A DNA stretch of 64,000 bases from Carettochelys insculpta (lineage: Eukaryota; Chordata; Testudines; Carettochelyidae). Each line of letters opens with the position of its first letter. The first letter of the stretch is position 1. Shown in pieces: positions 37,235-48,727 of this stretch. The stretch is from assembly GCF_033958435.1 (NCBI RefSeq), contig NC_134145.1, forward strand, positions 36,855,501-36,919,500, read 5' to 3'. Under the pieces are notes generated by a model. The model did not search any database. It worked only from the letters and a program-made list of their open reading frames with translations, and was not told where the DNA came from. A program made the translations under genes and the position numbers.

Positions 37235-39287
37235 GCTTGTAGCCGAAGTCTCTTCGGGTGCGGGTGCAGTATTGACCCCCGAGCCTGAGTGAGAATGTCC
37301 GGTACTGTTGGTAGGGGAAATGGCCGATGTTGAGCCATGCGCAAGAGCAATGGGAACCACTGTTGCCAGTCCCAGGTTGGGACTATGAGTATCATGCGTG
37401 CTTTCTCCCTTCTGGCCTTCTCCAAGACCTTGTGTATAAGTGTCGTGGGAGGGAACGCATAAAGTAGAGGGCCCTTCCATGGGATCATGAAGGGGTCCCC
37501 CAAAGACTCCTGTCCCATGCCCGCTCTGGAGCAGTATTTGGGCCATTTCTTGTTTTCTCGGGTGGCGAACAAGTCGATTTGGGGAAAACCCCATCTGTGG
37601 AACACCTGGTGAAGTAGGTCTGAACAGATCTGCCACTCGTGAGTGGGCGCAAAGTGTCTGCTGAGTTGGTCCGCCTTGACGTTGTGGACCCCCGGTAGGT
37701 ATGAAGCCTTTATGATTATATTGTTGGCGATGCACCAGTTCCAGAGTCGGACTGCCTCCGCACAAAGCGTACGAGACCTGGCTCCCCCCTGTCGGCTTAT
37801 ATAAAACATGGTGGTGGTGTTGTCGGTATTCATGCCGATTATTTTTCAGCGCAGATAATTGTAAAAATGCCTGCACGCATTGAACACTGCCCTGAGCTCT
37901 AATATGTTTATGTGCAGTGTCTTCTCTGCAGGGGACCATAATCCTTGAGTGGTTTTGTTGTCCATGTGAGCCCCCCATCCCATATGGGAGGCATCTGTTG
38001 TAATGAACACAGTAATTTGCGGTTGGCGGAAGGGCACCCCTGTTAGGAGATTCTTGGGGTTTCCCCACCATGTTAGTGAGCTTCGTGCCTCTGTTGTAAG
38101 TGACACCCTCTTGTGGACGGTGTGGATTGAGGGTTTGTATATGGTTGCCAACCAATGCTGCAATCCTCGCATATGCAGCCTGGCGTTTTGCACCACAAAC
38201 GTGGTGGTTGCCATATGCCCAACAGTTGTAAGCACGTGAGAACTGGAACAGTGGGGCTGTACGTTAGTAGTTGTACGAGAGATTCGATGCCACAAAAACG
38301 AGCCTTGGGTAAATACACCCTTGACGTGACTGAGTCTATCCGAGCCCCTATAAACTCTATATTTTGCGTGGGGTCGGTCTTTGACTTTGAGAAATTGATG
38401 ATGAGGCCCAGTGAGGTAAATGTTTTTGTGGTGATGTGTATCATCCGTAATACATCCGCCCGGGAAGTTCCCTTTAGCAGGCAATCGTCCAGGTATCGGA
38501 AAATGAAAACTCCCTGTCTGTGTAGGTATGCTGACACCACCGCTAAGGTCTTGGTGAAGACTCTGGGTGCTGAAGAGAGTCCGAATGGGAGGACTCTGTA
38601 CTGGAAATTATCTGTGCCCACGAGGAACCGGAGGTAACGCCTGTGGGCTGGATGAATTGCGATATGAAAATACGCATCCTGTAAGTCGAGGGCTGCAAGC
38701 CAATCGCCATGGTCTAGTGCCATGATTATTGAAGCCATCGTAGTCATTTTGAAGCGCTGTTTGCGTAGGTACTGGTTCAGTGCGCGTAGATCCAAAATGG
38801 GTCTCCACCCTCCTGTCTTCTTTTCCGTCAGGAAATATCTGGAGTAGAACCCTTTGCCTTGAAATTGTTCCGGTACTTTCTCCAATGCCCCTATGAATAG
38901 GAGGTGGTCCACCTCCCGCCTTAATTCCAGTAGGTGAGAGGGGTCTCTGAGAAGGGGTGCGGTGGCAGGATCTGGTGGAGGTAAAGACTGGAAGGGGATC
39001 GTGTATCCCGTGTTTACAATCTCCAATACCCACTTGTCCGACGTGATGCTTTTCCATTGTGGGTAAAATGGCTTGAGTCGGTGATGGAACATGTACTGAG
39101 ATTGGCACTGAGGTACGGTCTTGGCTTTGCGGGCCTCGACATACCCGTCAAACTTGCTCTCTTGCACTTTGCCCTGCGGAGGCGTTGCCCTGCTGAGGCC
39201 GGCACCTAGGGCCCTTATAATGTGTTTGCTGATGACGTCCCTGATCATACCCCCATTGAAATTGGGTACGTTGTTGTTGGTAACCAT
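37216..39287 (-). pseudogene. DIRS 2 reverse transcriptase, RNase H, methyltransferase-like
   Basis: The RT frame (39287 down to about 38220) shows KKTGGWRPILDLRALNQ, motif A in ALDLQDAYFHI, motif B in LPFGLSSAPRVFTK and motif C in YLDDCLLKG (about 38480-38500). One C is missing from a CCCC run near 38218 compared with element 1. RNase H therefore continues in another frame, with TTDASHMGWGAH near 37990 and ELRAVFNACRHF near 37885. A TGA near 37846-37848 interrupts it; NTDNTTTMFY and HNVKADQLSR follow. The C-terminal methyltransferase-like domain (DLFATRE, YAFPPTTLIHKVL, WDWQQWFPLL) ends at 37216. It overlaps the gag frame at its start and the recombinase at its end. Confidence 0.85.
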
Positions 39288-41432
39288 AACGGCGTTGCTG
39301 AGGATAAAATTTCTTCCTTCTGAACGGTGGGGTATATATCCCCAAAGTCCGAAGTGTCGCTCTGGAATCTTAGCTCAAGTGTAGGACTGAGTCGGTCGAT
39401 TCAGCAAACAATTTTATTTTGTCGAAGGGGAGGTCTGCAATTTTGACCTGTAACTCCTTTCGAATGCCGGATGTGTGAAGCCATGACTCTCTCCGCATTA
39501 CCACTGCAGTGGCCACGGCACAGGCTGCTGCGTCCGCCACATCCAGTGCAATCTGCATGCCCGCTCAAGAAGCCGCGTAGCCCTCTCGCACAATTGCCTT
39601 AAGAATTGGCCTTTTATCCTCCGGAAGGAAGTCCATGAGGGCAGTAAGCTTGGAAGAGTTGTCGAAATTGTGATTCGACAAATGAGCGGCATAGTTGGCC
39701 ATGCGGAGCAACAGAGTAGAGGAGGAGTAGGCTTTTCTACCCAGAAGACCCAGCTTCTTTATGTCCTTGTCCAATCCCCCAGATTTGTACTGGGACGATT
39801 TGGACCTGTGCTGGGACGATTCAACCACTAGCGAGTTTGGCTGTGGATGACTAAATAGAAATTCCATACCTTTTGCAGGGACGAAGTACTTTTTGTCCAC
39901 TCTTTTGTTGGTAGGAGGAGCGGATGCTGGAGTCTGCCATATATTAGTGGCTGCCTCCATGATTGCATCGTCCAGAGGAATAGCAATTTTAGAAGAAGAT
40001 GGAGGCCTGAGGTTTTTAAGGAGTCTGTGGTGTTTCTCCTGCACCTCCGCCACTTGAATATCTTAGGATTGAGCTACTCGTTTGAACAGCTCCTGGAACT
40101 GTTTCAGGTCATCGGGGGAGAAATGTCTCCAGGGACCACGGCCTCGTCTGGCGAGGATGAGGAGGCATCACTATGGTATCTCTCCTCCAATTCCTCTGGA
40201 TCCTGGCTGTATTGATGTGATTGCCTTTGTGGAATTTCGAGGTTGGGTTCAATGTCTTCAGACCCAGCCTCTGACTGGGGAACTCGTGGTGTTCCCCCAG
40301 GTGGAAGCAGAACACTGTGGCGTTGAGGGGTGGTCGACGGGGATCCATAGTGAGACGTCGACCTCCTATGCTGACGCCCCGGATAATGATGGAGGTCGTA
40401 GCAACAGGGACAGGGGCCCGGCGATGGAGACCTGGACCATGACCTAAGGGTGTAAGGGTGGTGCCTTGAATGTCGAGACCTCCGAGATGATACCGACGTA
40501 CAAGTAGAGCCTCTGTGAGAAGACTAGTAGGGATCTCTGCTAGATGATGGAGAAAAGCGTGCAGACCCCTGGGATGGACTCCGAAGAAAAGGAGAAGGAC
40601 GTCTGTGGCAGGCTGAAGGTGTTGCTGCCCGTCAAATCTCCAGTGGTGATTGTGGTGACAGAGGCAGCGCAATTACCTCAGGAGAGGGGCTGCGGTGCCT
40701 GGTCTTCGTTTTAGCCTTTACCCTCTCGGGTGGTCTTGTCAGTGAACTTGGTAACGGAGCAGGTGTCATGCTGATTTCCACTGCTCCCGGTGCCGTTGTT
40801 GTCGGTGCCGTTGTTGCTGGTGCCGTTGTTGCCAGTGCCGTCGTCGCTGGTGCCGTCGATCCCGGTGCCGTTGTCCTCGGTGCCGTCATCCTCGGTGCCG
40901 ATGTCCTTGGTGCCGTCGATCCCGGTGCCTCTGGGGAAGTCTCGATCGGTGCCGCAGTAGCCGGTGCTGGACTGACTAGTGCCCGCATGGCTCTCGGTGC
41001 CGTCTCCCCGGTAGCTGCAGGGCCTTCAGTGGTTGCATGCGCTGCGGCTTTACCAGTGGAGGAAGCCAGCGTGCACAGGCCCTTTGTTACACTCGTCCCG
41101 CTCCCAACAGTATGGGGCAGGGATCAAGTAGGCGAGGCTCTTCTTTTCTTCTGCGCAGAGGAGGTCAAAGAGGCAGCCTTCCTCTTGTGCGGTCCTGAAG
41201 AGCCCTCCACATGCGTTGCCTCCGATGAGGCAGGCTGAAGTGCTTTGTCAACTAACAGCATCTTCAGCCTCATTTCTCTATCTTTTCTAGCTCTATTAGT
41301 CAAGTTGGAACAATGGAAGCACTTCTGGGGAACGTGCGTCTCCCCAAGGCACCGTATGCATCTGCGATGGCCATCCAAAGCAGGCATGGCCTCCCAGCAA
41401 GATTCACACTTCTTAAAGCCGGGGGAAGGCAT
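39148..41432 (-). pseudogene. DIRS 2 gag, many lesions
   Basis: The start at 41432 opens with a cysteine-rich N-terminus (CESCWEAM...CIRCLGETH), then a lysine/arginine-rich stretch. Next come a threonine/alanine/proline repeat (40789-40929), an arginine/serine-rich region (about 40440-40570), a FQELFKRVA helix near 40090, and a capsid-like region (39565-40053, with FLPEDKRPILKAIVREGY). The C-terminal part continues past stops at 39565 and 39370 to about 39148. I see stops at 41124, 40632, about 40533, about 40065, 39565 and 39370, and a frame break near 40120. Gag would package the element RNA. The last part overlaps RT in a different frame. Confidence 0.75.
40789..40929. repeat. 15-bp tandem repeat within DIRS 2 gag
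   Basis: About nine copies of a 15-bp unit beginning GGTGCCG on the plus strand occur back to back. On the coding (minus) strand they encode a TAP-containing pentapeptide. The unit length keeps the reading frame. Confidence 0.85.
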
Positions 41433-41727
41433 TGTTAAAACTTAACTCTGAGTCCTTAGGTGCTAATAGCACACTTAACAGTCTGTTAGGTGATGTTAAT
41501 AACCGTTGGCCTTTGAAGGCTGACAAACAAAAGCAGCGGGCCCGCCCGGAGGCGGCCGCTGCGGTTTTAAGATAGTCTTTAACTTTTAACAACTTTTAAC
41601 AGAGTAACTAACTATAGTAACTATAGAACTGCTAACTATGAACTGTTAAAAGCTATTAACACGAGGAAAAAATAAGATTTATCTGTCTCAGGCGTTGGAG
41701 CCGGAGAGGATTCCGTCTGCAGCCGTT

Positions 41728-41908
41728 AGCGGTTGAGAAGGAACGGGCGGGGACCAGATCGCGCATGTGACCGTAAGCGCGTGAAGAGCCGATGCGCATC
41801 GGCGCATGCGTGACCCGACGGAGACTGCTGAAGATTTTCCGAGCTGCGGTGCTGGGGCGAGCCCGACACCTACTGTGGAGCACCCACGGGGACCACTCGA
41901 AGAAGAAG
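41728..41908. repeat. DIRS 2 right inverted terminal repeat
   Basis: This is the inverted counterpart of the left repeat. The outer end is CACTCGAAGAAGAAG, which differs from the left outer end, as is usual in DIRS. It marks the 5' side of the coding strand. Confidence 0.8.
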
Positions 41909-41936
41909 CATCCTTTTATGCAAACATTCTCTTATA

Positions 41937-42229
41937 GGCCGTGTCTACACGTGCCCCAAACTTCGAAATGGCCATGCAAATGGCCATTTCGAAGTTTACT
42001 AATGAAGCGCTGAAATGCATATTCAGCGCTTCATTAGCATGCGGGCGGCAGCGGCGCTTCGAAATTGACGAGCCTTGCCGCCGCGTCCAGACGGGGCTCC
42101 TTTTCGAAAGGACCTTCTTCGAAGTCCCCTTATTCCCATGAGCTCATGCATTTCAGAGCTTCATTAGTAAACTTCGAAATGGCCATTTGCATGGCCATTT
42201 CGAAGTTTGGGGCACGTGTAGACACAGCC
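41937..42229. mobile_element. PIF/Harbinger-type MITE, TSD ATA
   Basis: The ends are GGCCGTGTCTACACGTGCCC and the complement of GGCTGTGTCTACACGTGCCC. ATA flanks both sides (41934-41936 and 42230-42232). The arms extend at least 60 bp with CTTCGAAATGGCCAT and its complement. It begins only 28 bp from the DIRS 2 right end. Confidence 0.85.
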
Positions 42230-42232
42230 ATA

Positions 42233-43080
42233 GAGTCCTATGGATTTCATTAGGGACATCACAGAGGTTTCCAGTTCCATGTGCTTCGACTTTTAAAAGT
42301 TTAGATCCTATCAATTTAATCTAGAATAATACAAGCTACTTCACCGATACTTGAAAAATTACTTCTGCTGATACTAAAATATATCAGCGTGCAGTTGTAC
42401 TGCAGGATTATTTCATTTTAAGAACAAAAATAAAACAAATCATAAGAAGCAAACTGCAATAAGTACTATATTGACTTTTAAATGTGGCATCAGTAGCTCA
42501 ATGAAAATAAATATTCAATAGTGCACTTAGGAGAAAAGAATCAAAACAATAACTCTGTGCAAGTAGGGCTCATAGAAATGGTTACAAAAAAAACCCCACC
42601 AAGTTCCGCACAGATTTTTCTTTCAAGTTTTCAACCAGCTGTAGTAATAGCATGTTGCACAGCAGAGATATTAGAGAAATACTTAAACTTCTACTGCAAT
42701 TATTTCCCTTATGTTATAAATATTATGCACCAATTTCATACACCAAATTAAGAGGGTAGTGTTAAAAGGCCTTGTAGATTCCAAAAGAGACATACTTCAT
42801 TCATATGTTTCAATTACTTTCTTCATACAAAATGGTTGAGATAAGTAAAAGCAATTGGCCAAATGCAGCCTAGGGAAGAAAATCTTGGATAATATAGCCA
42901 TAATGTAGTTATAGGAGCTTTCTGCATTATATTTTCATTACTTCAATTTTTTTGTAAGTATTACCTATGTTTTCCTTTCAGTGTTAGTTTTCTGTATGCA
43001 TATAACCTTTTTCTCTTGATGCATTATGCCATATACAATTTTCCTTCTTTACACTTTGATTTCTCCAGTTTCATTTCCTC
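42233..43080. other. AT-rich spacer, nothing recognised
   Basis: No coding motif or transposon end was seen. Confidence 0.5.
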
Positions 43081-43105
43081 GTAGTAGTAGTAGTAGTAGT
43101 AGTAG
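43081..43105. repeat. (GTA)n microsatellite, LINE 3' tail
   Basis: Eight uninterrupted GTA units sit exactly at the 3' end of the minus-strand LINE. Confidence 0.85.
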
Positions 43106-43163
43106 GCATCCTTCAGTCTGCATAGACTATGGATCGCGCCCTTTAAAGTTTCAATTGAGGACT

Positions 43164-44097
43164 TCATTTACAGCGTCTATTGTGACTATGAAGACCCACA
43201 CAAGAGTGACAGTCCTTGCTGCATCTCTTGCAGATGTAGTGGGTGTCTGGCAAGTCCTTATTGTGCTTTCTGTGCACTTGCTTCTCCTCTGCTAGCTGTC
43301 TGATCTTCATCTCGCCCTTCTGAAGGCCCTTGTGTAACCCCTGCCTCCATCTGCTGCAGTCATCTGCTAGTTCTTCCCAATTGTCCAGCTCGATGTCTGC
43401 CTCTCTAAGGTCTCTCTTGCAGACATCTTTGTAGCGCAACTGGGGGCATCTGGGAGGTCTTTTGCCAGAGACTAGCTCGCCATACAGGATGTCTTTTGGA
43501 ATCCTTCCATCATTCATCCTGTGGACGTGGCCAAGCCAGCGGAGTCGACGCTGCCTGAGGAGGGTGTGCATGGTTGGGATTCCAGCTTGCTCGAGGACGG
43601 CGGTGTTGGTCACTCTGGCCTTCCATGATATTCCAAGGATGTGCCTGAGGCAGCGCAAGTGGAAGACGTTCAGCCTCTTTCCTGGCGGGCATACAGAGTC
43701 CAAGTCTCGCTGCCATAAAGGAGGGTGCTGAGGATGCAGGCTCTGTAGACTTGCATTTTGGTGTGAGTGTACAGCTTGTTGTTATTCCACACTCTCTTGC
43801 TGAGTCTGGACAGAGTTGTGGCTGCTTTTCCGATCCTCCTATTTAGCTCAGTGTCCAACGACAGGGTGTCAGTGATGGTGGACCCAAGGTAAACGAACTC
43901 GTGGACGACCTCTAACGTATAGTTGTCAATGCTGATTGAAGGGGATTCAGGAACATCCTGACCGAGTACGTTTGTCTTCTTTAGGCTGATGGTAAGCCCA
44001 AAGTCCTTGCACGCTTTGGAGAACTGATCCACTAGTTTTCAAAGATGGTCTTCTGTGTGAGACACTACAGCAGCATCGTCTGCGAACAGCATGTCTC
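43164..44097 (-). pseudogene. LINE reverse transcriptase C-terminal half, frameshifted
   Basis: Two overlapping frames cover one protein. The first (44032-43670) has FGLTISLKKT, FVYLGSTITD and LLYGSETWTLYARQE. A single-base loss near 43690 moves the rest to the second frame (43703-43164), with LRHILGISW, LRWLGHVHRM, and a C-terminal cysteine/histidine cluster (CKRCSKDCHSCVG...SHNRRC) likely to bind zinc and nucleic acid. A TGA at about 44042 also separates the FADD motif from the first frame. The endonuclease and most of RT are missing by 5' truncation. The copy is dead. Confidence 0.8.
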
Positions 44098-47000
44098 ATA
44101 GTTCTGTTTTTTCATCTACCTCCTTGTTTATCCCCACTTATTTATCTCTTTTTTTGCTTTATAATTCTCTCTCTGTCCACATCTTCCTTTTCTATCTCTT
44201 TTCTCCTTCTGTACATATACTACCAACATTTTTTCAGGAGCAGTTTGAAAATAACAAGACTCAACAGCTGCTTGTTTTGGGACTTGTGTATTGTTCCAGT
44301 GGCTTCGGAAAAAGTGTTCTCTCATTTCCCAGCTTTACCTTTGCCATAGTAAAACTTAGATAAAGCACTAGAGATTAAGTCTGTTTCAGACTTATCAAAA
44401 CTTTGCTGGTGAAGTAAATTGTAAGTTTATAATTCTGTTCAACTTGTTCGTCAATGATATAGGTGCCTACCCCACTTAATTTAGGGATTTGGAAGTTACT
44501 GATATATATTGGGGTGGAGTAACGATCTAACACCCTGTCAGTATCCAATTTTTTAAAGACAATTAAGGGCTGGCAAGGCAAGTCATAATACAACAAGAGT
44601 GTGTGTGGGAGGCTGGAATTTGGCCCAGTCAAAGAACGATAGACAGTGTGAGGACTGCTGGTGCCAGGCCACTGTTGCAATTGCCCCAGAATAGGAAATT
44701 TCAGTTCAGAGCATGGATTGCTGAAGTTTCTTTGATGAACTGGGATCCTATTTGTTCAACAGTGGACTGGTTGCATCCACAGCACAGCTTGCAAGAAGAC
44801 CCCAGCATGTAAGGCTTACCAATGACAGCATCCACAGAGAATCCAAAGGGTACAGAGGTCTCTGTCAGGCAGTACATATGTCCTAAGGCTTCCTGTTTAT
44901 CCCCTCTTCCAGGACACAGGAGCTAGCAATTAGATGTGCTGGGTAACAAAAAGCCTTGGGCCAGCTAGGTCTGGTTAAATAGCCCTGCCTGTTCCATAAG
45001 TAGGTGTCTCCTAGCACGGGATCAGGAGTCAGACTGATAAAAGGCCCTTACAGATAGAGTTAAGACGACTCAGCAAGAGGAAGTAGAGGGAGCAGGTTAT
45101 GCTCCTTTGTGAAGCTCTGGGAATAGGCCTGCAGGAAGAGGGAACATCAGTGAGAGGTAAACTGCAAAAAGAACCTCAGGCGAAGCAACTGGAGTGCCTA
45201 CAGTCTATAACAGAGCAAGGAAAGACATACCTTTCATCTAGAAGGGGCTGAGAATTGTACCCAGAAGGTGGGCTGAAGGGTAGCCCAAGCGGAACAGAAG
45301 ACTCATATGTCTGGACATTTATTTCAGTTTTTGTTACCCTAAAAGGGGTTAAATTTATTTAATGACTTACCTTTATTTAGTCCTGATCAAAACCATCTCC
45401 CCAACAGCATTGCTAGAATCTGATACCAATGTTCTGTAGATCCAGTATCCTCCTACAAACTGTCCAGCTCAGTAAACAACCCAAATTAGCCTGTGATATC
45501 AAAGTACTCACCACACCAAGGACCATAGTGTCAAATTTTGAGACAGCTCTCTCATATCCCCAAGTGGCATTGAGTGGCATGCTTTCAACACGCTTTTAGC
45601 CTTGCATTAAGATAAAACTGATCAAGTAATGAAATTCCAGAGTTCTAGCCACATGTAAAAGGGCTCCCCTGCTGGTTTCCAGCACCAACTCACATACTCT
45701 GAATGAGTTGAAAAAACCCACAGTCACCCACATGAACCAAACTTTTATTCAGTCCTCCTTGAAAGAAAAGTTTTTGCACGGCTTTAGATATGGTCCAAAA
45801 ACTCAATAAATCCTCCATAACATCATATGTCCTTAATAAAACATTTTATCTGAGCAAGACTGAGGAGACAGACAATTGCTACAGGCAAGGATGCCACCCA
45901 GGGTGTGAAAATTAAGATGATCATGCTTGTAGTGATCCAAATCAAGCTTCTTGGATGCCTCAACCCTCCCAGCCAACTCCCACAAGCCTGGCAGTTTACA
46001 ACAGTGAGTAGCGATACCCAACTCGGACACATGTAACTGCTGCAAGGCACTTCTATTGCCTCCTTGCTATTTTCCCCCTGCTATTCCAGGTACAAAGGGG
46101 AAGCTCCAGGCAAAAGGGTTTATATATTTTTCTCCGCATGAACAGCTGCCTCCCAGCTTACCTGAGCCCCACTAGCCAGCCCATCAGGTGAATTTGTGAG
46201 GTTAAAAGCTATTAAATAGAAATATTAAGAGGATGGAAGAAAAATAAAGAACAGACTTACAGGATACTTAGTTTGAGAGATGTTTTACAACCCTTTGTAC
46301 CAAATTTCTCATGTTCTCGTAAAAAGAAAAGCAATGTTTTGAAATGGCACAGAAGGAGAATCATAGAACTTGTAAAATTCAGAAGGAAAGTAATAAGAAT
46401 ATTATAATGTATTTTATAGGTAACATAATTGCTGATATTTTGGGTAATAAAAAACCATGAAATTAAGATCTGAATTATACATGAATATAGTCATAGAGCT
46501 GTGCTTCAAAAATCTCACATTCATGCTCGATTTTCATCTAACAGTGAACCAAGAGTGAATAACCACAAGCCTTGTGTAACTCTTCTACAGTAAGAATAGC
46601 TAATATAAGAGGGAGTGAAATGAAAGGAGCTGGCAATGCATTTCCCCCCCAGCATATCAAGCAGGTTTTCATAAGGAAGCAGTGGTCATCAATCACTACC
46701 TCATTACCAACCTGTCATCTGGGCTTAGGCTAAATGTATTCTGGCTTGCTGCCACACTAAATGTTCAATGAAACATCCTTAAGGCTCTCTACAAGTTCAG
46801 CTGAAGTCGCACATGCTATACATCAAAGAGGAACATTAGTGTTATCATAGCTTAATAAATAGTGCTATTCTGGCAATGTAATCCTATGTTCTAGAGCTAT
46901 CTACCATTCTCAATATTATACTGCTTAAGTAAACAATCTTGCTGTCTTGTGTTAAGTTTATTTAGTGATAAATGTATGTATAGATAATTGGTCACATGGT

Positions 47001-48604
47001 TATGGATATACTTCAATTCCTGACGATGAACAGATATGAGCATAACGAGAATAGTATTTCAAAGCACACAATATAGTTTATCCTGAAATCTTTCTTCATA
47101 ATGCATGCGACTTGTAACTTATTACCCAGGATTTATGATTTTGCGTTTCCAGAAAATTGTGATGATAGTGAAGTAACCCCAAATATCATCAGTCTTGCAG
47201 AAATCATCTTGACTTAACTATTGGCTTATTGTACAGCTGTGAGCCTATAACACAGCAACTGAGGCTGAGTCAGCATTTCTGATGCAAGGTGAAAGTACTG
47301 CAATTACTACTGGCATAGTCTTTATTTTTATGAGTAATTCCATTATCACAGACAAGATTGCTCACATAAGTGAGGTTACTTAAGTGCATACATGTTTGTA
47401 GAATTAAGTCCGATGTCTGTTTTATTGTCAGGCTTTAAAAAAGTCATTAAAATATGTCCAGATTGAAATATGACAGAAGTTTCAGACAAAAAATATTTAA
47501 CAACATTTCGTGACCCAAAATTTAAAAATAATAAATCAGTTTGGCTAGTGTAAAAATATCCACATGTGAAAAGCATTTCAGAAAGCGTTTTTCCACCCTT
47601 ACAATTTAAAGCAAACCCAACTTTGATTTAAAATATTCCATTTAGCTTGTGATTAGGCCATAATGTTCTCTAATTAAAATGTGAAAAGTAGCTCCAACAC
47701 ATATTCAGTCACAGTTTTTCCAAATTATTTCAAATATACAGCAGAGTGCTGATCAGTAGGCTCAGCTTTTTTCTATTGAAGACATATTGGCTTGAAATAT
47801 TGGTCAGAATCAGACCCACCCCACCAGCAGCTCCCTCTCTTTTCCTATGGTGGGATGAACACATCACCAGCTGCAGTCTCTCCACAAGATGGGTACAGAA
47901 GAACTTAGAGTCCTCCCCTGATTTGTGGAGAAAGAGGAGAAAAACTCACACACACACACATCCTAAAGAATATCACCCTAGCTAATGGGGAGGGGGATAG
48001 AGAAGTATCTTCACAGTATTTGCAAGGATCACAGGCTGAGAATCTGATGGCACCAGACATCCTGTCTCATTGCATAGGAGTGGTAAGGAGAGGAATTCCT
48101 GCTGGTGCATTCATTTTCACAGTCCCAGGATGAACTTTGCTGCTGCCTGACTGGCTGTCTCCCCCTCACCTAGATCTAGACATAGGTGAAGACAGGAAAT
48201 ACAGAAGCATAACTGAAGTGCTGGTAAACTGAAGGGGAGACAATGGTAAAAAGAGTTTTGTGGTTTAACAGAGGATACAGCCTCTTCTGTTTGCATCCTC
48301 CAGTCAACTCCTGTTAGCTACTCTGCCTTTTATCCACTTGCGTGGAGCCTTGGACTAAATTTGGATATAAGTGGACCAATCAAGGCTGGGAACTCTGCAC
48401 ACACAAGTGAGGCTGAATGTGGCCTTTTAACTCGGAATTACCTGTTTTCTGCCAGTCTCTACCACAATCTTCAGGCTTTGCAATGCCTTTAAGGCACAGT
48501 TAACATTTGGAATTCTGAGACAATGCATAGCCCCTGCAAAAAGTTTCATCAGACACTTAGCTCAAAGCAGCCACAAACCCTTGGGATTCTGGGAAGTACA
48601 ATAT
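44098..48604. other. No gene recognised
   Basis: I see no recognisable coding region. A stretch at about 44940-45350 has a mixed, purine-rich composition reminiscent of an LTR or old repeat, but I cannot classify it. The rest is AT-rich. Confidence 0.5.
47945..47961. repeat. (CA)n microsatellite
   Basis: A short run of ACAC units. Confidence 0.7.
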
Positions 48605-48607
48605 CTG

Positions 48608-48727
48608 AGGCGTAGCCGTGTTAGTGCGCATCTGCAAAACAACGAGAAGTCCTGTGGCATCTTATAGACTAACAGATTTATTGGAGCATAAACTTTTGTG
48701 GGCAAAGACCCACTTCTTCAGGTGCAC
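48608..48727 (-). mobile_element. Penelope-like 3' tail, second family
   Basis: On the minus strand it reads CTGAAGAAGTGGGTC, a CCCAC-closed hairpin, then CCAATAAATCTGTTAGTC and ends near ACGGCTACGCC. The layout parallels the PLE tails at 28.4, 56.2 and 58.1 kb but the sequence is a distinct family. It matches the arms of the small palindrome at 52510-52675. No target duplication was found. Confidence 0.65.

Larger units (their letters stand above)
35724..41908 (-). mobile_element. DIRS retrotransposon 2, full-length but decayed (6.2 kb)
   Basis: This is a complete DIRS layout reading right to left: right terminal repeat, leader, gag, RT/RNase H/methyltransferase-like, tyrosine recombinase, internal complementary region, left terminal repeat. 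Both terminal repeats and the circle-junction sequence are present. By eye I count at least four gag stops plus a frame break, one frameshift and one stop in pol, and one stop plus a local duplication in the recombinase. It is therefore inactive. Several stops are TGA where CGA is plausible, consistent with CpG decay. Its sequence differs clearly from element 1, so they represent different subfamilies or separate insertions. Confidence 0.9.
43081..44097 (-). mobile_element. 5'-truncated LINE with a (TAC)n 3' tail
   Basis: Reading the minus strand, the copy starts abruptly at the reverse-transcriptase catalytic motif (LFADDAA at about 44080). It runs through the RT thumb and C-terminal domain to a zinc-finger-like end, then ends in a trinucleotide repeat at 43081-43105. 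That is the pattern of target-primed reverse transcription that stopped early. I place it among non-LTR LINEs with an RTE/L2-like C-terminus but do not assign the clade. Confidence 0.8.

Noticed and set aside
36800..38155. 451-codon minus-strand open frame as one protein
   Set aside because: Only the last about 145 residues are real (recombinase N-terminus); the rest is the pol region read in the wrong frame.
40109..40672. 187-codon minus-strand frame as an extra DIRS protein
   Set aside because: The Arg/Ser-rich gag signal lies in a neighbouring frame; this histidine-rich reading is its shadow.
40789..40929. Tandem repeat as a CRISPR array
   Set aside because: Unit is 15 bp with no spacers, in a vertebrate retrotransposon coding region.
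40768..41238. 156-codon plus-strand valine/alanine repeat protein
   Set aside because: Antisense reading of the in-frame gag repeat of DIRS 2.
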